Source: Manduca sexta
Lineage: Eukaryota > Arthropoda > Insecta > Lepidoptera > Sphingidae
Length of the DNA: 64,000 bases
Assembly (NCBI RefSeq): GCF_014839805.1
Contig: NC_051119.1
Span: forward strand, 10,285,245-10,349,244
Direction of reading: 5' to 3'
This document shows positions 46,681 to 59,520 of the stretch, piece by piece (the stretch's first letter is position 1; every line of letters starts with the position of its first letter). Made by a program: the position numbers and the translations under genes. A model generated the notes under the pieces. That model saw only the letters and a program-made list of their open reading frames with translations. It made no database searches and was not told where the DNA came from.

Positions 46681-47749
46681 ATATTATTGACGACCATTGG
46701 TTTATCAGTACGTGGCCGGGCCTCCGTACCCATGTTGTAGACGTTCCATAATATGTAGGTCTTTCAGTAATTGAACAAATACTAAATGTATACAAATTAT
46801 AACTAAGAGTATTATGTTTAGGCTTGTTTTCGTCTCGTGATTAGTCAGTAAAGCGATCGGAGCTATAAACTAAAGATTTACTGCAATCAAGTTATAATTT
46901 GATTCTTCTTTTATATCAGTTACTTCTAGACTCAGTTTTAGTTGCTCAAAAGTTTTTTATTTAAGTATTTTTTGCAGAGATTTCAACCAACTTTCCCACC
47001 GATTTTATTGTTTTTTTTTTTTACCACAAAAGAGTTTCAACTTGCTTGATTTCTTTGCGACATCACAATACCAAGCAAAAGCTACTTACTTTTGTAATAT
47101 AACAATGGAATGTAAACTTTATCTTTTTTTAGATTGCGAAGGCGGTACGAGATTAAGGCAGATAAACATTGATACTTAGAGATCCTTAGGCATTAGCGAA
47201 ACTCAACACATGCTCTACATCAGGTCTATTTACATTCTCCACAGTACCTGTGACTGAAATACCTATCAGAATTAGTTCAGCGGTTTAAAAAATAGTCTGG
47301 ATAAGCAAACCGACAAAATAATTAATACATATTTAGATTTAGTAACATGTGAAGAACTAACATTCACATCACAGGCTAACGAAATACCTAATTATAATTG
47401 CTCCATTGAAGACTACGCACACCAATTAAAATAGTTCACATTATACATCAATTCATTCCAGAATTTTAAGCAACGCTACTTCTTCAGCCCTTGATAGCAA
47501 CGCCATGTTAACATTCAAACCCTTTATCCCTTTGCAATTTTATCCTCATCCAGAGTATATCCACTGCGGAACATGACTTCCTCAAAAGAATTTCAGACCG
47601 AAATCAAAAGAGGTAAATTTTATACGGAACCTTATTAAAACTCAGTAGAGTCTAAAGTTCACTTGTTACTGATAGGATCTATCCCACGGCATAAAGGCTT
47701 GCGGTTTGCAGGTGCTACTGGTGTATCTGATATAGATACTATTTATTTA

Positions 47750-47970
47750 TTTAATGGCTCACCCAGTTAATAGACTAAACATATATATTCAATGACTTCT
47801 TATATTTACGCGAATGTTGGACATTGAAATAAAAATATTTTACCATGGATTGTATGGATTTTTGTACTACATTTTTCTCCCGACGTTTCGAAGACTTTGC
47901 AGCCTTCGTCTTTGACCGCCCGTGACCACGAAAAGCCGCAATAAAATCCGCAAAATGGTTTTAAACATGC
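47750..47970. repeat. 'cgacgtttcgaagactttgc' repeat (B)
   Basis: Counterpart of 31000-31210. Confidence 0.5.
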
Positions 47971-48060
47971 TCACTTAAAATTGCAATATTAAGAAGGAGT
48001 GTCCTCTCTGGTTACAGGTGTGAAACAGAAATTATTATGTACTATCTGATATATGTATAT

Positions 48061-48375
48061 ATAGCTTCGGTGGCGTAGTTGTAATGCGTTTACGGTACGA
48101 GTACGCCTACCGCGCTGAGGTTCTGGGTTCAATGCCGGATCGAGCCATAAAATTATTGTGACTCAGTTTTGCCATCTTAAAGATTATTCTGTCGGAGTTC
48201 GGAGCCAGGAAGTTGTGTGATACCCCTGTCTCGGTAAACAGGTCGCCTTTGGTCTTGTGCCTTATTTCTTTCCGGTCATGTCAGATTGCCATGAGAGTGA
48301 AGGAACAGAGAGTGCACCTGTGAGTTGCACACACACTTGTGCACTATAATATCTTCTGCGTACCTGGCTGATATC
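48061..48375 (+). mobile_element. SINE-2b, full length (B)
   Basis: Counterpart of 31296-31615. Confidence 0.8.
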
Positions 48376-49615
48376 ATACATTCATAGATACTTATTGTGC
48401 CAGTGGTATCCTTTTTATTTGCACGGAAAAATGACAACTGAATTCACTGATAAGAATTACATTCATGCTATCATGACTGATCTAGCATAAAGAAATAGTT
48501 TTGCCCGCACTTCCTCATGCCGAAGTCCGTTTTTGCAACAAATATATCATTAAAAGAAGCTGTTTAAAGAGGACAACACATACTCGTGTAACAACTAATT
48601 ATGTAATGTAAGGTAACTAATAACTCTTAAAAACGATATATTTTATACAATGTTATTTAAATACAAACTTTGCAAACGAATTGCTAACACCTATACCTGC
48701 AGACCAGTCCCTAAATATAAAAAAGTCACGTACAAGATCTAAATATAGAACAGGTCCATCATTGACGAGTACATACAATTATGTAAAAAACAAAAAGCAA
48801 TTAATATCACCCCAATGCGACGGGGTTTGAAATATTGTAAAAATAAAAAACAAATCGGCGCTTAGTGGACGGCCGCGGGACGAGCGCGGGGGATGCTGTT
48901 TCAATAATAAAAATAATTACCCAGAGAGTGTCCGTGACAGATGTGAGGGCTAACTAAGTGTGGAATCGGATTATGATAATAAAGACCTTATAGTCACACT
49001 GGTAAGGACTTCTTCCGTTAAGGGGGTTTAGGTCTTACACTTCACTAGCTTAGTACGGGTCGGCAGACTTCACATACATCCGAAATTTTTACGAAGAATT
49101 CTCAGGTAGGTTAAAGGAATGTGAATGAATCTAGTGTCATTTCATACTACGTATGAAGCACATACAATACTATTGTTTGTATTCATAGCTTTTATAAATA
49201 CAAGACAAATAAGATACCCGCCTGATGGGAAGCGATATTAGGCCCGTAAACTAACAACAAAACCCCCCAGCTTCCCCGCTTCTTTGAACCGTTCCCCCTC
49301 CCGTCCCGGGCTTTAACGAGAAGGACTAGAGGAGAAATGACAAAGTGACTTGGAAAGGAAATAGTAACCGGACCAGGAAAATAAAAACCCTTGATACGTT
49401 GTGGTAAAATATGGAACTAATGTCCTCTACTGACAACATTAACTTTAAAACGAAAAGCAAAAGATGTTCTCCCGAAGCAGGTTTTTTTCTGGTCGAGGTA
49501 ATTACTGGCCCAAAAACAGGACATCAAAATTTCGACAATAATCAAAACATCTCTTAGTGAACATATAGAGAAACTTTGTGCCCTTATAACTGACAAGTAA
49601 ATATTAGCAAAACTA

Positions 49616-49740
49616 TACATACATACATAACATCACGCATTTATCCCCGAAGGGGTATGCAGAGGTGCAACTAGGGCACCCACTTTTCGCCAAGTGTGTT
49701 CCGTCCCATGATGTGATAGGGGGCGAGCCTATCGCCCTGT
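49616..49740 (-). mobile_element. SINE-2a body (B)
   Basis: Counterpart of 33116-33240. Confidence 0.65.
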
Positions 49741-49799
49741 GAGCCCTATGCCTATAGCAAAACTATGAGCGTGATAAACCTATTTTGTTATGAGCATGC

Positions 49800-50017
49800 C
49801 AAAGTGACCCCACTGCAATATGGTAAGTAGAGTGGAGTCCAATAGAATATCGACTGACGACTGATGATTACTCCTAAGCAGTCGACACAATTATGCCGGC
49901 CTGTTGGAACTTGATATACACAAGCTGATCCTGGAATGTGATACACACCACTGATCTTTTCACACCTTGTGCCCGGTGGTCGCTATCCGGGCGGATATAA
50001 AACATATCCTACCACCA
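49800..50017 (-). repeat. Dispersed repeat family 4 (B)
   Basis: Counterpart of 33305-33512, with more substitutions than neighbouring sequence. Confidence 0.7.
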
Positions 50018-50044
50018 GCAAAGTCTATTAGACCACTGTCCTTT

Positions 50045-50215
50045 TTTATTGTTTTGAATGACGAGACGAGCTTGCCGTTCGCCTGATGGTAAGCGATACG
50101 ACCGCTCATTTACAGTAGAAACACCAACACCTTGAATTACAAAATATTGTTTAATATTCCACTGCGCTCGTCATCCTAAGACATGAGATGTTACGTCTTA
50201 TTATGTCCACTAGTT
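50045..50215 (-). repeat. Repeat family 3, right half (B)
   Basis: Counterpart of 33541-33720. Confidence 0.75.
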
Positions 50216-50784
50216 ACTTACCATCGATATATGTACCACGTACTAGATTGGGCATTCCGAACATTCACTGTGTTCAACTAAATTGAACTGCAATCCATTC
50301 AAACTGACTTTAGTATGGTTAATATTGACAGCTTGTAATTGTATACGGAGTGGCGCTCATGATATAAGAACTCGAGTCTTATTTTAAACCTGGATTTGAA
50401 TAAAAAATATTAGTCAAATAAGTAAATTTGTTGTTCAATTGAATAAATAGGTTATAACAGTGACGTTTTAGTTGTCATTTTAGTTTAGATTTTGAACAAA
50501 TAGTTTATATGGACGTTCGTGTGTATAGAATATACGTCAATATTACTTACCAAATAAAGTCACTTTTCCAGTAAAAATCCCCTACAGGTAACATATTAAC
50601 CGGCAAAAATAAAGCCCGCAGTAGACAGTAGAACAAAAGGGGTGCGAACAATGCCGGTGTGTGTTTAATTGTGTAACTTAGTGTGTAACTCAGCGGCTGT
50701 CAGCTGGACCGCGCCAGTTTCATGTACGGACCGCGGTATGCCACATAGAGTCATGTAGGTATTTAATAATTAATCCAATTGATT

Positions 50785-51085
50785 GCCTTGGCGGCGTAGA
50801 TGTAGTGCGTACATAGTACGAGTACCACAGATGCGCTGAGATCCTGGATTGTGACAAAGTTTTTCTAACTTAAAAATCACTCAGTCGAAGCTCAGAGTTA
50901 GGAACTCGGCGTGTTAACACCCGTGCCTCGGAAAGCATGTATAGCCGTTGGCCATGCGCCTGATCTCTCTCCACTTATGCCGGATTGCAGTCTCACCGGA
51001 CTATGCGCCTATGTGTTGCATACACACTTCTCCACTATAATAACATCACCTGCGTACTTGGCTAATCACCATTGAGATTGACCGC
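50785..51085 (+). mobile_element. SINE-2b, diverged (B)
   Basis: Counterpart of 34275-34585. Confidence 0.65.
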
Positions 51086-51740
51086 CGTTGTCGAAATTCA
51101 GTCTTGAATTCGAAAGTCTTGTCTGATGATATAGGCCGCGATTCTTAATAAACAGCAATACCAGACTTTTGCGTCATAAAACTCTACGTGATACTAAACT
51201 TAGCTCGTTATTGAACAAAAAAAGAGCTGAATTAATATTTCATAAGACCCAGTTATTAAATACACGTGGTACAGGTTCCTTAAAAGCAAAACTGATTTCC
51301 CATCACTCTGATATAGTATCATGATCACATACAGTTTCAGTGTGGGAATTGTAATATAATTAAGAAATCCGCTGTATTATTTACCATCTTTAGTCTTTAA
51401 TCAATTAATAACCATCAACTCGGAGCCAAAAATATAAAGTAACAATTAACACTTATTACATAAGCCCATCCACCAAATCTCATAATTCAATACTTTCTTC
51501 TTGGCTACCACTATAACAATCAGAACGGCAGAAAAGGAAAGATATATAACAAAATCACACGAGTAAAAGAGACAGCGAATCCTTTGTGCCAACTCCAACT
51601 TTTTAGCAGAGGAAGCCATTGGAAAATTTTACAAATTTCCAAATGACTTGAACCAGTTAATTTATTGGGTAATAATTTGATCCGAACTTTAACTTCTATA
51701 GAGCGACAGTCTTGTTAATATTTAGGGGCGTATACAATAT

Positions 51741-52058
51741 AATAATATCAGCCCTGTATTATATACAGTCCCACTGTTGGACACGGGCCTCCTTTACTAC
51801 TGAGAGGGAATAGGCCTTAGTCCACCACGCTAGCCTAGTGTGTATTGGTAGACTTCACACACCTTCGAAATTCCTATAGAGAACTTCTCTGGTGTGCAGG
51901 TTTTCTCGCGATGTTTTCCTTCACCGTTAAAGCAAGCGATAATTCACAAAGAATACGCACATATTTTAGTAAAGTCAGAGGTGTGTGCCCTTGGGTTTTG
52001 AACCTGCGGACATTCGTCTCGGCAGTCCATTCCACACCCAACAAGGCTATCACCGCTT
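51741..52058 (-). mobile_element. SINE-1, near full length (B)
   Basis: Counterpart of 35231-35548. Reading frames across it are SINE translations. Confidence 0.85.
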
Positions 52059-52319
52059 GCAAATAGCTTATCATGTGTCAACAGATAGTAAAGGAGATCC
52101 CTTTTTACAATCGTTAACGCTAACGTTATGTATGACAATGAAATATACTAACGATAGACTAATCGATAAAATATGTCAATCCCATATATTATTTCAGTTT
52201 TCATTAGCGTTGACGATTGTAGGAAAACATATTGGCTCCGGCCTCAGTTTCCGGCTCGTTTAAGCTGTTACTACTAGCTGTATGTTTCAAAGCCGGCCAC
52301 GTACTAAACTCAAAAAAAA

Positions 52320-52422
52320 TAATATCATTTTGCCCGACCCGAGATTAGAACCTGGGACCTCAGAGCGGTTTTGTACCGCGAACGTAATACAACCAGTAAC
52401 TACGCCACCGAGCAGTCGAGGC
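52320..52422 (-). mobile_element. SINE-2 head fragment (B)
   Basis: Counterpart of 35810-35910. Confidence 0.65.
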
Positions 52423-54359
52423 TAAATATATAATAACTAGAATAGAGAACAATAATTCAGATTAAACCGAACCCTTTGCAAATTTACATTTAAACGTAAC
52501 CCTTCGACTGTGTAACACCAAATTAATACGTTTTAAATGGAACACTAGTTTATGCACGTGACCTCCCTCGCTTTTTATTCGATTACTATCGACCTACTGA
52601 ATTCGCACGGATTATATGTATTTTGTAAATTAACTATATATAAATAAAAACTATAATTTAAATTTAATACCGTATTATAGGAAAAAACAATAAAGAATTC
52701 TGTCTAAGATTGTCTGAAACTAATAAAAAAATCCGCATCAAAATGGATCAAGTATTTTAGAATTACATACTAAGTAAATACACACAACTTCGTTTTTTTT
52801 TTCAAAATACTTTTGTCCACTAAGGTTTTATTAAGTATTTACTTTTTTATACTTTTGATGCGAAATATAATTTTGCTTGTGGATAAAAAACAATTTTTCA
52901 AACCAGCATAACAAATTTAGTTGACCTCAAGGAGCCTACTGCCTTGTGGGCCAAATACAATGTCAACCAAAAGAGATATCACAACTACAATGATCGCCAG
53001 AAGTATGTCGGTCTAGCTTACTAAATTCAAAGGCTAAACGCCCCTATTTTTCATAATTAAAATATTTTTTTAAACAAAAACATTTTTTTTTTCTAATCCG
53101 CCACGTGTCATTCCCCGCAACATTCGTTTTACAGACCGACATGCGATTTTTTGTATGTGTCGAGTTCTTAATGTCATTTGCAGTGGATTTAAAAGAGGGT
53201 TAATTTATCTGCATGGGAAATCATTTTAAAATGCATTAACCTATGCTAGTCTAATTAAAAATCGTTTTTTGAATTCATAGCTTGGACATTACATTGTAAA
53301 AATATTTTTTGCTTTTCTAATTTGACTGAGATATAAATTATTTTATGATGCCAATTATAACAAATTCTCTGAAAAACAATGATAGGAATTTTAATTCTAA
53401 TATAGTAAAATATATTTTATGGATTTTTAAAATGACAGATATATATGTCAATGACTGGGACGTAATTTATCGTCTTACACAACCTATTGACTCACGAAAT
53501 ATTCTAAAAACAATTGTTACAATTGTAATTCTTATTTGTAAGTAAATATCATCATTCTATATTTCCATATTTAAAAACAGACCGTTAATAAACGTAATAT
53601 TTTTTTTATTCATTTTGTAATTAGGATACGTAATTTTAAGAAAAACGGCATCAATACATTTTAATAGATGAGTTAGTAACGACTTTTCATTAGATACAAT
53701 ATTCCACATAATGCGTCACAATCACAGAAACACAAATGATGCATCAAATTGCACTATGTCGATTCACAAAGATGGCGGGAACAATGGCGGACTAATCGTT
53801 GTCATGGCCGACGTGTAGATGGCTTCTGTCCACTCGCGCGACCATCCACGTCGCAGGCACAGACGGCTTGTCAACCCATATACTGGCTGTATGTGTGCCT
53901 TAATCAACAGGCATAGGTTTGGATAGTAAGAGGTGACGATAAGGGTAAAATCGAAATTATTAACAGTCATTTAAATCTAAATTCTTGAGATCGAGTAGAA
54001 CATTTTAAGAATTTATTGCAGCAACAAAACTTGCAGAAACTTAGGTACTTCCGCGAGCGATTTTCTCTGTTTAAATAGTCACGTCAAGCTGACTTCTGTA
54101 TATTCTAAAGCTTGATTGACAGCGGCAAGTCGCATGTATAAAATTATTTAATGTTTATTTATTTATTTATTAGCACTGCCATATTGTACATATAATAACA
54201 GGTCACAAAGTTACACTAGTATTAAACAATTATTATAGTCACTCATATGTAATACATCAAGTACGGCGTACATAACATTCGCCACAGCACTCAACGAGTA
54301 ACATATTTTTAAATGCTGCCGCTGGCATAAACGCATCTGTTCTTTGGCAATATACTGCT

Positions 54360-54670
54360 GCGCAGTGGCGAAGGTATAAACTGATTCTCGTCGGCTACCC
54401 TTTACATAAAATTAATGTAGAATCTAATTATCTACAGAATTATTTGCAGACCGCCTTTATGCAAATAGTATCTGTATGTTGTGTTGTTACTTTTCGGAAA
54501 ATATCACTTTTCGCCACAGCTGCTGCGACAACTTTTCAGTCTAAACATAGCTTAATACTTACCTCAAATCCTCAAATGCAGCCGGCAAATGTACCAGAAT
54601 ATCTGGTTATTACACTAGACTGCCCACATAGTGGACAAAGCTGCCAATGCCGTCAGCGGTTATCTCGAGT
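54360..54670 (+). repeat. Dispersed repeat family 6 (B)
   Basis: Counterpart of 37840-38160. Confidence 0.6.
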
Positions 54671-54749
54671 GGGCATGGACTCGGCATCAAGGGACAATGC
54701 CCCGATAATTGAACTAGCTTCGAGACAGGTGGATTGTTTCTAATTTGTT

Positions 54750-55126
54750 TATACAGGGTCATTTTTATATACTAAATGAAACCACATACTTATCTACCTA
54801 GAAATAACACTTTAAAATAAGTTACTTGAGCCGTAGATGTAAAATAAAAAAGTATAAGTTTCGAACAAAATAAATATTAATAAAACATAATTTTAATTTT
54901 TTGCTCCCTTATGCCACTACTACTACTTTAAGAGAATTCGTTGCAGCGGCAACATCATAATTTCAGTCAGAATTACACTCACGCACACGCCATATTCATA
55001 AGAAACTACAAAATGATCAATAATTCAGAAAACTTATACCAGGATTTTTCATGAAAATATTCGTTATTAATGGATAATTTCTGGCACATTCCATTTAGTA
55101 ACGCAATGTCAAAATGACCCTGTATT
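54750..55126. mobile_element. MITE, ACAGGGTCATTTT ends, complete
   Basis: Left 'tatacagggtcattttt' and right 'aaaatgaccctgtatt' are inverted complements, with 'actaaatg' and 'catttagt' as further inverted blocks inside. About 375 bp, non-coding. Same family as 56955-57359; pieces lie at 12795-13160, 24262-24310 and 38230-38529. Confidence 0.75.
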
Positions 55127-56497
55127 GCATGGTGATTATAAGCTAGTAAAAATAAAAGGCAATAGTATGATTTTAAGTTGATTTAGTGCAGAGCGCAAAT
55201 AATAAGACAGAATCTACGACGCAACTGACTTTTATTATTCTGCCCGCTATACATTGATATTATAAACAAGGTTCCATATCTCACAATGTGCATGTCCGTG
55301 TTAGAAAAATCATGAGAAAATAGTATTATAAAATATTGGTACTTGATTGTTTTGCGGTATGTTCTAAACTTAATGTTTTTGTTTTAGTTGAACTTAAGAG
55401 ATGTAAGAATAGTATTGGATGAATCAGGATATCTATTTGAACACTAACTAGCTTTTGCTCGCGGCTCGACCTGTTTTTAAGTCTTGTTCTTAGCCAAAAG
55501 GCTTTAGCGTAATAATACGTTTGATTATGAAATTATTTTTTTTAAGATATCTAGAATTAGATATATAGAATTATGATAGATATTCTTATCAAATTACAAG
55601 TCAAGTATTAGCGACAATAGACATTTGTATTGTATCATAGTAAATGTGTTTTACGTTATAGTAACATGTAAAACATCATTCACTTTTAATAGTCAACATT
55701 CGTTTTTATGTTAAATTTCCAGTAAAATATACGTTAGATTTTTAGGAAATTTATTTACGTTATGGGTTTCTTGGTATACTATCTAGATTGTAAAGTATCC
55801 GGAAGCAAGTTTTAAGAACTAGAGTCAGACCTTGATGACTCGGAGAAACTCCATTGTTCTCGAAATTATAGTAAAGTTACGAAAGGGAAGCCGGCAGTAA
55901 TCGGGTTATATGTATTAGAAATGGGATATGTAGGAGAGTAATAACGCCCTTAGAATTTATAAACTGGATTGTTTACTATTAGCAGAGGATACGCTACATC
56001 GTATGTATAACATTAACACCATTTTCTTGTTCTCATTTTCCATCGTTATAGAAACCACAATGACATTTATAATATCAGCCAGCTAAATTGATATAATACA
56101 TAAAACCTTCATCAATATAGACTCTTCGCTACTGAAACATACTCAGATATTGAATTCTTACTTTATATTCTACTAGCTCTATCGCGGCTCCAGCAACGTG
56201 TAAAAGTTGTACCGTGATAAAGTTACATGTACTTACTTTATACTTTTGCCTGATATTTGTACCCTATTTCTTCCTGTTTGAATTTACTTCGCACCAAATT
56301 TCAAAATCGGTTCAGTAGTTTCAGCGAAAACATAAGTTACTTTCGCATTTATAACTATGTATACTTCATGGAACTTCCATCTCACCTGATGGAAAGTGTA
56401 GATGAAGACGAAGGTGGTACACGCCCATCCAAAAGAAACCTGTTCACTCTACTCTTAAAGTTTGAGGTTTATATTGATATTAAGTTTACATTAATAA
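55127..56497. other. Intergenic, Helitron scrap
   Basis: A Helitron 3'-end fragment on the minus strand near 55448-55475 ('ctagcttttgctcgcggctc'). Otherwise AT-rich with no gene. Confidence 0.4.
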
Positions 56498-56708
56498 CTA
56501 GCTTTTGCTCGCGGCTTCGCCCGCGTGATGGAGTTTTCCGGGATAAAAGTCCGGCTATATAATTTCCCGGGATAGAAAGTAGTTTATAACCTTCCCAAGG
56601 TCTTAAACTATCTCCATGCCGAATTTCATAAAAATCCGTTCAGTAGATTTAGAAAAAAGCGATAACATACAGACAGAAAAGGGGACTTTGTTTTATTATA
56701 TGTAGAGA
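56498..56708 (-). mobile_element. Non-autonomous Helitron, 211 bp
   Basis: On the minus strand it starts TCTCTACATATAATAAAAC after A, and ends with a GC-rich hairpin 'gcgggcgaagccgcgagc' and 'aaaagctag' followed by T. Non-coding. Confidence 0.8.
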
Positions 56709-56954
56709 TAAATGTTGTATACTTCTTTAAGTAGTTGTGCATCAGAATATAACTATTTGTTATATTACTATATAAATTTATTGTAAACTCTTTTGGAGAA
56801 CCTAAAAATAAAAGCAAATCTCATTTTATTGAGCACATTTTATTTCATACTATATACGTATATTACATCGATAATTCTAGAACAATAATCATATTATTTA
56901 CAACGATTTTTTCTATTTTCTTACAATATAACATTAAGTATATGTTTAATAGTT

Positions 56955-57359
56955 TATACAGGGTTACTTTGACATTCCGATAAGAAATGAAACCATATAT
57001 TTGTCTTTTTGAAAACATTATTTTATCACAAGTAATAGATCTAAAATAAAAAAAAACGTGTAAGTTTCGTGCGAAATAATTATCTATTAATAAAAGTAAT
57101 TTTAGTTTCACATGCTCTAATGCCACTATTAATGCTCGAAGAGAATTTATATGAGCGGTAACATCATACTTTCAGTCAGAAATATACTTACACCAGTATT
57201 CGCACAAAACTACAAAATGATAAAAATCGCCGAAAATGAAAACCAGGATTTTGGCGAAAATATTTGTTGTTCATGAGTGATTTTTGGCACAATGTTAGCA
57301 GAGGTAAAGACGAGTATGTGGTTTCATTTATTAATGGAATGTCAAAGTTACCTTGTATA
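56955..57359. mobile_element. MITE, TACAGGGTTACTTT ends, complete
   Basis: Left 'tatacagggttactttgaca' and right 'tgtcaaagttaccttgtata' are inverted complements, followed inward by 'aaatgaaacca' type inverted blocks. About 405 bp, related to 54750-55126. The 77- and 87-aa frames inside are chance. Confidence 0.8.
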
Positions 57360-57860
57360 AAACTTATAGGTACATCATTGGGATAGGAATTAGGATTAAA
57401 AAAAATATCAGCCGTTAACAAAAAAATTGGTTTCCTGAATAACTAATAAGAAAAATTCTAAAAATGATTAAAAATCACAGTTATATTTATATGATTCGTG
57501 ATATAATAGACCTTATTTCCAATGTAATACGGTCCTATCAACGTTAGTGAATGAAACAGCATTTACCAACGGCCTTGAACCTTATTAACGAGTAATATGG
57601 TTCAAGATCGCGATGTGGTGGTCGCTGATTCTCATTAGAATAATTTGAGATGATGTTAATCTGAAGGTGAATTAATTTAATGATTCCAGATTAATAGCAT
57701 TCAATCCGATATTTTCAGCAAAATAACTAATACTAAGCAAGGTTGGACTCACTTATAAAATTATATTTACATATGTATAGTTTTTATTGATTATAAACTA
57801 ATTATTTGTTACTTACACGATTACTTTTAGTGGTCAGAGTTCTGTGTGTGTTAGGTGTTA
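57360..57860. other. Unannotated stretch
   Basis: AT-rich intergenic; nothing recognised. Confidence 0.35.
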
Positions 57861-58074
57861 TATTTGTAAGTGTTACTCGCGTAAGTTACTTACAAAATAT
57901 GTAAGTATACGGTTACAGTAGCGCATGCTCATTTTCCACTAATTAAAACTTACGTAAGTAAGTTACGCATAAGTTACTTGTAAAATATGTAAAAGCATAC
58001 GGTTAGTTACGCATACTCATTTTTCACAACTTACAATTTACGTAAGTAACTTACGTAAATAAAACTTACAAATA
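57861..58074. mobile_element. MITE-like element rich in ACTTACGTAAGT
   Basis: The left end 'tatttgtaagtgttactcgc' and right end (complement) 'tatttgtaagttttatttac' form ~33-bp imperfect inverted repeats. The inside holds two ~85-bp tandem units ('aaaatatgtaagtatacggt' and 'aaaatatgtaaaagcatacg') and several self-complementary 'acttacgtaagt' blocks. Non-coding. Confidence 0.6.
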
Positions 58075-58794
58075 CACTCGCCTTACAATTGATATATTCT
58101 GTCTCACAAAAGTCATTAGTTCTCATTTTACTAGAGATTCCCCAAATATCAGCTACTACGTTAAAATCTTACTTTTTTATGTTTAAAAATAAGTTCTAAG
58201 TAACAAATGTACCGAAAATGTGTTAAGTACATATTTGTAATCGCCAGATATTTTAAAAATTTTGGTTTAGGTTTTTTATTTCATTACACTTTAGTTTTAT
58301 ATACCAAAAAGTTTAACTATTGTAAATTTTCCTATTTAAACCAAAATAATCGTTTTACTTAAAAGTTTACTGATTGTCGCTTAGAAATGATTGCCTTTGA
58401 AACGTCGATGCTATCTCTGTATAATATTTCAGTAGATTATAAAACTCCCGATTACCTGACCACTAGATTTCTATATCAAGGCATAGGCTTTGAACACTAT
58501 CGCAATATCTAAACCTAAAGTTACAAGATTTAATTTATATGTTGTATACCTAGTACATAATATATACAAACTCTAGAATCTTCTTCGAAGAAACTAATAT
58601 CGTGTGCCAAAGGACTTTTTAAAATAGAACATGATGAATATTATGTACAGGTGGTTGTATTTCTTTACGTTCAAATTTGAAATGACTGATTTAAATAATA
58701 CATATAATAACATTTTAATTAATGATTTTGTCTATCGATTTTAAATTAATGGCTATTACAAAATACGTTTTGGTAGACAAATAACGACACAGTT
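58075..58794. other. Unannotated stretch
   Basis: AT-rich intergenic; no gene or repeat recognised. Confidence 0.35.
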
Positions 58795-58797
58795 TTA

Positions 58798-58973
58798 GGG
58801 CCTGTTTCACAACTACTGAAATAAACTTGTTATGCCTTAAATTAATAAGCCCACCAAATACTAAAGTTGTACTCTAATCTATGCTACCAAATAAACTCAC
58901 TATACTATTTACATTAGCTGTTTAATGCCATAACTGTCAAATAAAATTTACGTGTATCTTGTCAAACAGGCCC
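58798..58973. mobile_element. MITE, GGGCCTGTTT ends, TTA duplication
   Basis: 176 bp. Left end 'gggcctgtttcac' and right end 'gtcaaacaggccc' are inverted complements; TTA lies at 58795-58797 and 58974-58976. A 3-bp TTA/TAA duplication and these ends fit a PIF/Harbinger-type MITE. Confidence 0.75.
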
Positions 58974-59238
58974 TTAATGTTGTTTCGAATGAGTTATTAT
59001 AATATAGACTCTTTTTTATATATCTGTGGAATAAAATATAATTCTAATCATTACATTCTCACCTGATCGCTATTCTAAATAGCCCAAGTTGACACTTCCG
59101 TAAAATATTTTTCTATCTTTCACTAAATGAACATCTACACAGTATTCAGTAATTATAACGACATTTAAAAGCTTTATATAAATTTACAAGCATACATTAT
59201 ATTTCATTTTTTCCAATAACTTTCCAAAATTATTGTCA

Positions 59239-59325
59239 GCGTAGCCTACGCGCGTAGTAATTGCTACGGGCGTAGTATTTTACTACGAGCGTAGTAATGC
59301 CGTTGTTCTTCCTTCAAGCGTAGTA
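59239..59325 (+). repeat. GCGTAGTA cluster
   Basis: Four GCGTAGTA words (about 59252, 59270, 59289, 59318) and one GCGTAGCC, with the complementary 'ctacg' and 'tactacg' between, in under 90 bp. The function is unknown. Confidence 0.6.
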
Positions 59326-59334
59326 AAATCACAC

Positions 59335-59520
59335 CGGAATTGTTGGTATCGGTAGCGAAAGGTCCTTATACCTCAATTCCTACCGGCTTCTCTTTCATGT
59401 AAAGTCTAATTATCATTAAAATTATATTTAGACCACATTTATGCATATTAGTACCTATATGTTGTGTCGGGTTACCTTTCGGAAAACTTAACCCTTCATC
59501 AGGCATTCCGCGATCTGCGT
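59335..59520 (+). repeat. Dispersed repeat family 6
   Basis: 'ggtagcgaaaggtcctta', 'ctaccggcttctctttca', 'catttatgcatattagtacc', 'gttacctttcggaaaactta'. See 8620-9215. Confidence 0.6.

Larger units (their letters stand above)
39391..55049 (+). repeat. Duplicated segment, copy B (~15.7 kb)
   Basis: Direct-orientation counterpart of 21337-38529. It lacks the mariner, the 25.9-kb Helitron and about 0.28 kb near 49260, but carries a MITE (43968-44226) and a ~31-bp expansion near 43187. It runs on into unique sequence at the right, where A runs into the gap. Confidence 0.95.

Noticed and set aside
37243..53970. 68-aa minus frame identical in both copies (37243-37449, 53764-53970)
   Set aside because: The copies are nearly identical everywhere, so identity is not evidence of selection. 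No motif or splice context.
37923..54743. Frames of 87 and 99 aa starting MQTAFMQIV
   Set aside because: They lie in dispersed repeat family 6 and end differently because of one base in a G run.
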